10,564 nucleotides of DNA from Desulfobulbaceae bacterium (GTDB taxonomy: Bacteria > Desulfobacterota > Desulfobulbia > Desulfobulbales > Desulfurivibrionaceae), in assembly GCA_003557565.1 (NCBI GenBank), contig PWOG01000011.1:1-10564 (forward strand), in the 5' to 3' direction. Under the pieces are notes generated by a model. The model was not told the origin of the DNA and ran no database searches. It saw only the letters and a program-made list of their open reading frames with translations. Both the position numbers and the translations under genes were made by a program. Shown one piece after another: positions 5,706 to 10,564 of the stretch (the stretch's first letter is position 1; each line of letters starts with the position of its first letter).

Positions 5706-5847
5706 CCAGGTTGCGCCGCGCTTCACCGCCCCACCGACCTGGTGTGAGGAAGCAAAAATCTTCCGTGGTCGACGCCGCGAAAAGCCGAATAGCCGGCCAT
5801 TGGTGGCCGTCTATTCCGCCGGCTGCAGGTCGCCGGAGCACCAATGG
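5706..5847 (+). promoter_or_regulatory. Structured leader with competing hairpins, candidate cis-regulatory RNA
   Basis: This non-coding stretch before the AsmA-family gene holds several paired elements. CCAGGT (5706-5711) pairs with ACCTGG (5737-5742). GGAAG (5748-5752) pairs with CTTCC (5760-5764). GAATAG plus CGGCC (5787-5792, 5794-5798) pair with GGCCG plus CTATTC (5805-5809, 5811-5816), with one C-T mismatch and a hexaloop. CCGGC (5819-5823) pairs with GCCGG (5832-5836). The loop region of the third hairpin, CCATTGGTG (5797-5805), is also perfectly complementary over 9 bp to CACCAATGG (5839-5847), so two folds exclude each other or form a pseudoknot. I do not recognise a known riboswitch class. 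Confidence 0.4.
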
Positions 5848-5895
5848 TTCAAACGGTTATAGCAAACTTATCAAAATTACCGGGAATCAGTCGTC

Positions 5896-8856
5896 ATGAA
5901 ATACGTCAAAATCGCTCTGCTGACCATCGCCGGCCTTCTCCTGTTGCTGATCATCGCGCTGGTGGCGGCGGTAAACCTCATCGACATCAACCGCCATCAT
6001 GACCGGATCGCCCAAATGGTTTATGACCAAACCGGCCGCGAACTGCAGATCCAAGGTGATCTGGAGTGGGGGCTGTGGCCCCGGCTGTATCTTAACGGCG
6101 GGCCCCTGCAGCTGAGCAACGCTCCGGGGTTTGAAACCGAACCCTTCCTCAGCCTGGAGAGTTTTCGCTTCTCGGTGGCCACCTGGCCCCTGATCCGCTC
6201 CCAAATCCACATGGACACCCTGGTAATTTCCGGCCTGCTGGTGAATCTGGAGCGCAACCAGGAAGGGGTGGGCAACTGGGAAGATCTGGTCGAAGAGCCG
6301 GAGCCCAAGCCGGAGCCCGACGAGCCGCCCAAAAAAGAGGAAATGCCCTTTGCGGCCCTGGCCCTGGGCGGGGTCGAGATCGATGACGTCACCATCAACT
6401 GGCGCGATCATCAATCCGGCCAGCAAGCCCAAGTCAGCGATCTGCGGCTTTTGGTCGGCGCCCTGACCTTCGGAGAGCCCATTGAGATGGAACTGGACTT
6501 CACGGCCACCGCCAACCAGCCGGAACTGGAGGTTGACGCCGGCGCCCGGGCCACTCTGCTTTATGATCTGCGGGCCGGCCGGTATGCAGCCCAACCCCTG
6601 GAGGTGACGGCCTCCTTCCGCGGCCCCACCGTTCCCGGCGACCAGGCCGATCTTAACCTGCACACCCTTCTGGAGCTGGACCATGCAACGGGTCGGGCGG
6701 AAATCGAGGATTTCCGGCTGGAAGGCCTGGGCACCATGATTCAGGCCCAGGTGAGCATGCATGACCTGGAGGCCGACATTCCCGGCTGCCAGGGAGAAGT
6801 GACGGTGAATATCGCCGACCTGGTGCAACTGCTGGAAATTTTCGAATCCCCCCTGGCAGACCAACTGGCCGGCGTCCAGGAGAGAAGCATCCGCCTGGCC
6901 ACGGAATTCAGCGTCGATCCCGGCCAGGGACAGATCTTGATCCCCAGCCTGGAGGCCCGGCTGCTGGGCACCACCATCAACGGCCACCTGGTGGCGGACG
7001 AAATTCATTCTTCCCGGCCCGAGGTTCAGGGCGGGATCATCGCCGAAGGTCCGGACCTGCCGGCCTTGCTGGCCGTCGCCGCCCGGCTCCAGCCGGAAGC
7101 CGACCAGGACGCCCTGAGCCGGGCCCTGGCCGGCCTGGATGACCGGAGCCTGATGGCGGAGGCCACCTTCTCCAGCGAAGGCGAGGACATCGTCATTCCC
7201 CGGCTGCACTTCCAGGGACTGGCCACCGAACTGGACGCGGAAGCGCGCCTGAGCAAGCTGGACGCGGAAATGCCCGCCCTGGCAGGCCGGGCAAGGATCG
7301 CCGGCGACGATCTGCCGCGACTGCTCAAGGTAGCCAGCGCTTTCCAGGGCGGTCCTGAGGTGCGGGTCAACGATGAACCAGCCCTCGGAGCCGAACTCTG
7401 GAATCTGGCCCAGCGGGCCGACGACGCCGGACAGCACACTTTCAGCCTGGCAACCGACTTCACCGCCGATCTGGACGAGCAGCGGCTGACGGCAAGCAAT
7501 TTAACCGCCCGGGCTTTGGGCCTGGAGGTGACGGCGGGCCTGACCGCCCGGGAGATCCTGTCCGACGAACCCGACTTCGATCTGGACCTGGCCCTGGCCC
7601 CCTTCAATGCCCGCCGGCTGCTGACCATCCTGGACGCGGAACTGCCGGAGACCGCCGATTCCCAGGTCCTGACCAGCCTGGCCCTGAACGCCGTGATCAG
7701 CGGCACCCCGAACCAATTCACCGTCAAACCCCTGGCGGTGACCCTGGATGATACCAACATCGAGGGAGAAATAACAATGCACGACCTGGAGCGCCAGGAT
7801 CTGGCCTTCAACATCGATATCGACGATATTGACCTTGATCGTTATCTGCCGCCGGAGAGTGACCAGCAGCCGGCAACTCCGGAAGCCGCCGCCGCCGGTG
7901 CCGCCCTGCTGCCCGTGGAGCTGCTGCGTCAGCTGCGCCTGGACGGCAACCTGCGGATCGCCAGACTCAAAATTTCCGGCCTGCGGATCGAGGATTTCAT
8001 CATGGGGATCAAGGCCAGGGACGGGCAGATCAATGTGGCCCCCCTTAACGCCGACCTCTATCAGGGGGAAATGGTCAGCACCATCGCCATTGACGCCCGG
8101 CCGGAGCTGCCCGAGATTGCCACCACCAATCGCTTGAGCGGCATCCAGGCCGGGCCCCTGCTGCGAGATTTAACCGGCAGCAAGGAAAAAATCCGGGGCC
8201 GGGCCAACATCAGTTATGACCTCAACACCAGGGGAGCGGAAATCGACGATTTAAAAGCTCAACTTGACGGTGAGGCCAGTTTTGAGTTCAAGGACGGTGC
8301 TGTGGTGGGGATAAATATCGGCCGGCTGCTTCGTCAAACCCGGGCTCTGGTCGAGAGCCGCACCCTGGCCGCCGAACCGGAGGAGGTTACCGACTTCACC
8401 TCCCTTACCGGCAGCGCCCGGATTGAAAAGGGCCTGATCAGCAACCCTGATCTGAGCCTGATGTCGCCTTTGCTCCGGGTTGCCGGCAAAGGTTCCGCCC
8501 ACCTGGTCAGCGAGGAGGTCGACTACCTGCTGACCGCCACCGTGGTCGGCACCGCCGAGGGCCAGGAAGGCGCGGAGCTTGAGGCCCTGCGCGGAATTTC
8601 GGTGCCCATCCGGGTCCGCGGCACCTTCGATGATCTCACTTTCCGCCCCTCCCTGGGCGACGCCGCCCAGCAAAAACTAAAGGAAAACCTGCTGCGGCTG
8701 GAGGATCAGCTGCGCCAGGAGGGCGTTCGCGCCCTGGAAGGTTTGCTGGGGGTTCCGGAGCGGCCGGATGAAGACCCCGAGGCGGAAGAGCAAAAGCCGG
8801 AAGAAAGACTGGAAGAACAGCTCAAGGACGAACTGCGGCGGCGCCTGCCCTTCTAG
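5896..8856 (+). CDS. AsmA-family envelope biogenesis protein, extended form
   Basis: This 986-residue protein has one N-terminal membrane anchor (about residues 5-28) and a large, probably periplasmic, body. The N-terminal region carries the AsmA pattern: QTGRELQIQGDLEWGLWPRL (45-64), L-SNAPGF (73-79), a SVATWPLI segment (93-100) and NLERNQEGVGNWEDL (117-131). An acidic Pro/Glu/Lys linker follows (132-149). The AsmA C-terminal region is recognisable around LRIEDFIMGIKARDGQINV (696-714) to LLRDLTGS-K-IRG (755-768) and FKDGAVVGINIGRLLR (798-813). A charged tail follows (about 921-986). The middle (about 305-650) is built of related units. AsmA-like proteins are thought to move phospholipid across the periplasm or affect outer-membrane assembly; this member's role is inferred. 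E. coli AsmA is about 617 residues, so this is much longer. The ATG at 5896 has only a weak GGGA upstream. Confidence 0.9.
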   Translation: MKYVKIALLTIAGLLLLLIIALVAAVNLIDINRHHDRIAQMVYDQTGRELQIQGDLEWGLWPRLYLNGGPLQLSNAPGFETEPFLSLESFRFSVATWPLIRSQIHMDTLVISGLLVNLERNQEGVGNWEDLVEEPEPKPEPDEPPKKEEMPFAALALGGVEIDDVTINWRDHQSGQQAQVSDLRLLVGALTFGEPIEMELDFTATANQPELEVDAGARATLLYDLRAGRYAAQPLEVTASFRGPTVPGDQADLNLHTLLELDHATGRAEIEDFRLEGLGTMIQAQVSMHDLEADIPGCQGEVTVNIADLVQLLEIFESPLADQLAGVQERSIRLATEFSVDPGQGQILIPSLEARLLGTTINGHLVADEIHSSRPEVQGGIIAEGPDLPALLAVAARLQPEADQDALSRALAGLDDRSLMAEATFSSEGEDIVIPRLHFQGLATELDAEARLSKLDAEMPALAGRARIAGDDLPRLLKVASAFQGGPEVRVNDEPALGAELWNLAQRADDAGQHTFSLATDFTADLDEQRLTASNLTARALGLEVTAGLTAREILSDEPDFDLDLALAPFNARRLLTILDAELPETADSQVLTSLALNAVISGTPNQFTVKPLAVTLDDTNIEGEITMHDLERQDLAFNIDIDDIDLDRYLPPESDQQPATPEAAAAGAALLPVELLRQLRLDGNLRIARLKISGLRIEDFIMGIKARDGQINVAPLNADLYQGEMVSTIAIDARPELPEIATTNRLSGIQAGPLLRDLTGSKEKIRGRANISYDLNTRGAEIDDLKAQLDGEASFEFKDGAVVGINIGRLLRQTRALVESRTLAAEPEEVTDFTSLTGSARIEKGLISNPDLSLMSPLLRVAGKGSAHLVSEEVDYLLTATVVGTAEGQEGAELEALRGISVPIRVRGTFDDLTFRPSLGDAAQQKLKENLLRLEDQLRQEGVRALEGLLGVPERPDEDPEAEEQKPEERLEEQLKDELRRRLPF

Positions 8857-8877
8857 GTTGTCATCGTTGGGCGGGGA

Positions 8878-10564
8878 TTATTGATCCAGAACCCGCCGCA
8901 CCAGATGGGCGATATCGTTCAAGCTAAAGGGCTTCATGATAAACCCCTGAATTTCCGCGCGCTCAGCCTCTTCTGCGGTCATTTGTTCACTGAAGCCGGT
9001 ACAGATAATAACCGGCAGTTCGGGCCGGATCTCCCGCAGAGCCCGGGCCAGTTCACCACCGGTGAGACCCGGCATGGTCTGGTCGCTGATCACCAGGTCA
9101 AAACCCTGCGGATCACGGCGGACCATCTCCAGGGCCTGACGGCTGTCGGCCACCGCCTCGACCCTGTAGCCCAGGTACTCCAGCAACCTTACCAGCATCT
9201 CCACGATCTTTTTCTCGTCATCCACCACCAGGACGCGTTCTCTGCCCCGGGGCGGAGACGTCTGATCGCCCCGGTCCGCCACCACGGCCGAACCATTTGC
9301 GGCTGTTTCCGCCAGGGGCAGATAAACCCGGACCACCGTACCCTTGCGGGGCTCGCTGTATACCGTCAATCCCCCTCCGTGCCCCTTGACGATGCCGAAC
9401 ACCAGAGGCAGACCCAGGCCGGTGCCCCGGCCCTGTTCCTTGGTGGTGAAATAGGGCTCGAAAATCCGCTCCCGGGTGGCGGCATCCATGCCCGTGCCAG
9501 TATCGCTCACCGACAGACAGGCATAGTCCCCGGGAGGCAAAGACTCCCGGCCGATCTGCTCCTGCCGGTCGATTTTCTCTCGGCGCAAGGCGATTTCAAG
9601 AATTCCGCCCTTTTCCTCCATGGCGTGGGCGGCGTTGGTGCAAAGATTCAGCACCACCTGCTGGATCTGGGTCAAATCAGCCCGCACGAGCCCGCAATCC
9701 TCAGCCAGATCCTGACGAATTTCAATGGTAGAGGGTAAAGATGAGCGCAGCAGCTTGATGTTTTCCTTGATCACCGGGCACAGGTCCAGCAGGGAGCGCT
9801 CCTGATCATCAAGGGCCTGATGGCGGCTGAAAGTCAATATCTGCCGCACCAGGTCCCGGGCCCGCCGGGCCGCCTGCAGAATCTCCTCAATCTGAAACTT
9901 TTCCAGTTCCTCGGGCCCCAGCTGTTTTTTGGCCAGTTCGCAGTAGCAGATAATAGGGGTCAGGATATTGTTGAAATCATGTGCAACACCGCCGGCCAGG
10001 GTTCCCACCGCCTCCATTTTCTGGGCGTGGCGCAACTGAGCGGCCATCTTCTCCCGCCGATCACTTTCGGCCTGCAGGGCCTGACGCATTTCATTGAGGG
10101 CCGACACCAGTTGGCCCACCTCGTCGCGATCGGATCCGGCGCCGCGGGACAGCACCGGGGGGTAATCCAGACCGTTGAATTTGAGCGAGCGGGCATAGGC
10201 TGCCAGCCCAGCCAGATGCCGACCAACCAGGAAATGGAAAAGGAAAAAGATAAAGGTGGAAACAAAGAAGGTTTTCACTCCCTGGGTGGCCAAAATAACC
10301 AGCACCCGGCTCCATAGACGGTCGTAAACCTGGTCGAAACCCACCGCCACATGCAGGCTGCCCAGGTCCACCTCCCGTCCGCGGTGGCTGTAGCTTAAGG
10401 GAAATTCATGCTCCCGGCTGCGCCCCTCCACCGGCTCGCCAACCACCACGGGCGGTTCCCCCTCGCGGCGAATTTCAAGATACCGGATATCGGGCAGATC
10501 CAGGATACTCTGCAACTGCAACCGGATCATCCGTTCGTTGAACGACCAGACCCCTTCACTGAGG
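8878..10564 (-). CDS. Hybrid sensor histidine kinase with C-terminal receiver (5' end outside window)
   Basis: The reading frame is open to the right edge. The 11 codons before the ATG at 10530 (LSEGVWSFNER) read as sensor-domain sequence, so the true start lies outside. Residues here count from that internal Met. The order is: end of a probable periplasmic sensor domain (1-72), membrane segment (about 75-102), HAMP-like linker (103-152), short coiled coil, and HisKA domain with phospho-accepting His184 in GVAHDFNN. The HATPase region has N box NLCTNAAHAM (295-304), DTGTGMD (343-349), F box FEPYFTT (357-363) and GTGLGLPLV (369-377). A receiver domain (about 432-550) has acidic pair Asp437/438, phospho-acceptor Asp483 (SDQTMP), Thr511 and Lys533 (MKP). 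It has the NtrB-like PAS-free core common in delta-proteobacteria. The signal and any downstream regulator are unknown. It converges on the AsmA-family gene with a 21-bp gap lacking a visible terminator. Confidence 0.95.
   Translation of the reverse strand, partial: LSEGVWSFNERMIRLQLQSILDLPDIRYLEIRREGEPPVVVGEPVEGRSREHEFPLSYSHRGREVDLGSLHVAVGFDQVYDRLWSRVLVILATQGVKTFFVSTFIFFLFHFLVGRHLAGLAAYARSLKFNGLDYPPVLSRGAGSDRDEVGQLVSALNEMRQALQAESDRREKMAAQLRHAQKMEAVGTLAGGVAHDFNNILTPIICYCELAKKQLGPEELEKFQIEEILQAARRARDLVRQILTFSRHQALDDQERSLLDLCPVIKENIKLLRSSLPSTIEIRQDLAEDCGLVRADLTQIQQVVLNLCTNAAHAMEEKGGILEIALRREKIDRQEQIGRESLPPGDYACLSVSDTGTGMDAATRERIFEPYFTTKEQGRGTGLGLPLVFGIVKGHGGGLTVYSEPRKGTVVRVYLPLAETAANGSAVVADRGDQTSPPRGRERVLVVDDEKKIVEMLVRLLEYLGYRVEAVADSRQALEMVRRDPQGFDLVISDQTMPGLTGGELARALREIRPELPVIICTGFSEQMTAEEAERAEIQGFIMKPFSLNDIAHLVRRVLDQ

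Noticed and set aside
5557..5862. Open frames of about 100-190 codons across the transporter-AsmA spacer
   Set aside because: No ribosome-binding sites or recognisable motifs. They are rich in Arg/Pro/Ser as random GC-rich translation, and the region is better explained as terminator, promoter and structured leader.
5887..7437. A 516-codon open frame on the minus strand opposite the AsmA-family gene
   Set aside because: Its composition (Gly, Gln, His, Leu) is that of a shadow frame, it lacks domains, and the opposite strand encodes clear AsmA signatures.

Overview
The window looks like ordinary chromosomal DNA from a GC-rich Gram-negative bacterium. A periplasm-facing AsmA-family protein implies an outer membrane. 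The grpE-dnaK pair, the short TrpS, and the NtrB-like hybrid kinase with a C-terminal receiver suggest a Desulfobacterota (delta-proteobacterial) lineage, perhaps near Desulfurivibrio/Desulfobulbales. That placement is inference from gene style and base composition only. There are no transposases, integrases, CRISPR arrays, tRNAs or rRNAs, and base composition looks even throughout.

Layout. Positions 1-56 hold a perfect 17-bp inverted repeat at the window edge. From 100 to 4284 everything is on the minus strand, so in transcription order it reads grpE, dnaK, a strong bidirectional terminator, trpS, then a small LapA-domain membrane protein. grpE and dnaK are 203 nt apart. No hrcA, dnaJ or CIRCE operator is visible. 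A 383-bp divergent region (4285-4667) carries two back-to-back sigma70-type promoters, one for grpE and one for an EamA/DMT-family transporter (4668-5585, plus strand). A 310-bp gap (5586-5895) follows, with a weak terminator, a promoter and a leader rich in inverted repeats. It leads into a 986-residue AsmA-family protein (5896-8856, plus strand). The last gene is a convergent hybrid sensor histidine kinase (minus strand), whose 5' end lies beyond the right edge of the window.

Functionally this is a housekeeping neighbourhood: protein folding (GrpE/DnaK), tRNA charging (TrpS), membrane biogenesis (LapA-domain and AsmA-type proteins), small-molecule transport, and one two-component sensor. 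I see no convincing undescribed multi-gene system. The points most worth a second look are non-coding: the structured leader before the AsmA gene, the repeats and unusually placed promoter before dnaK, the possible overlapping leader ORF before the transporter, and the edge palindrome. Within proteins, the extended repeat region of the AsmA-family protein stands out.
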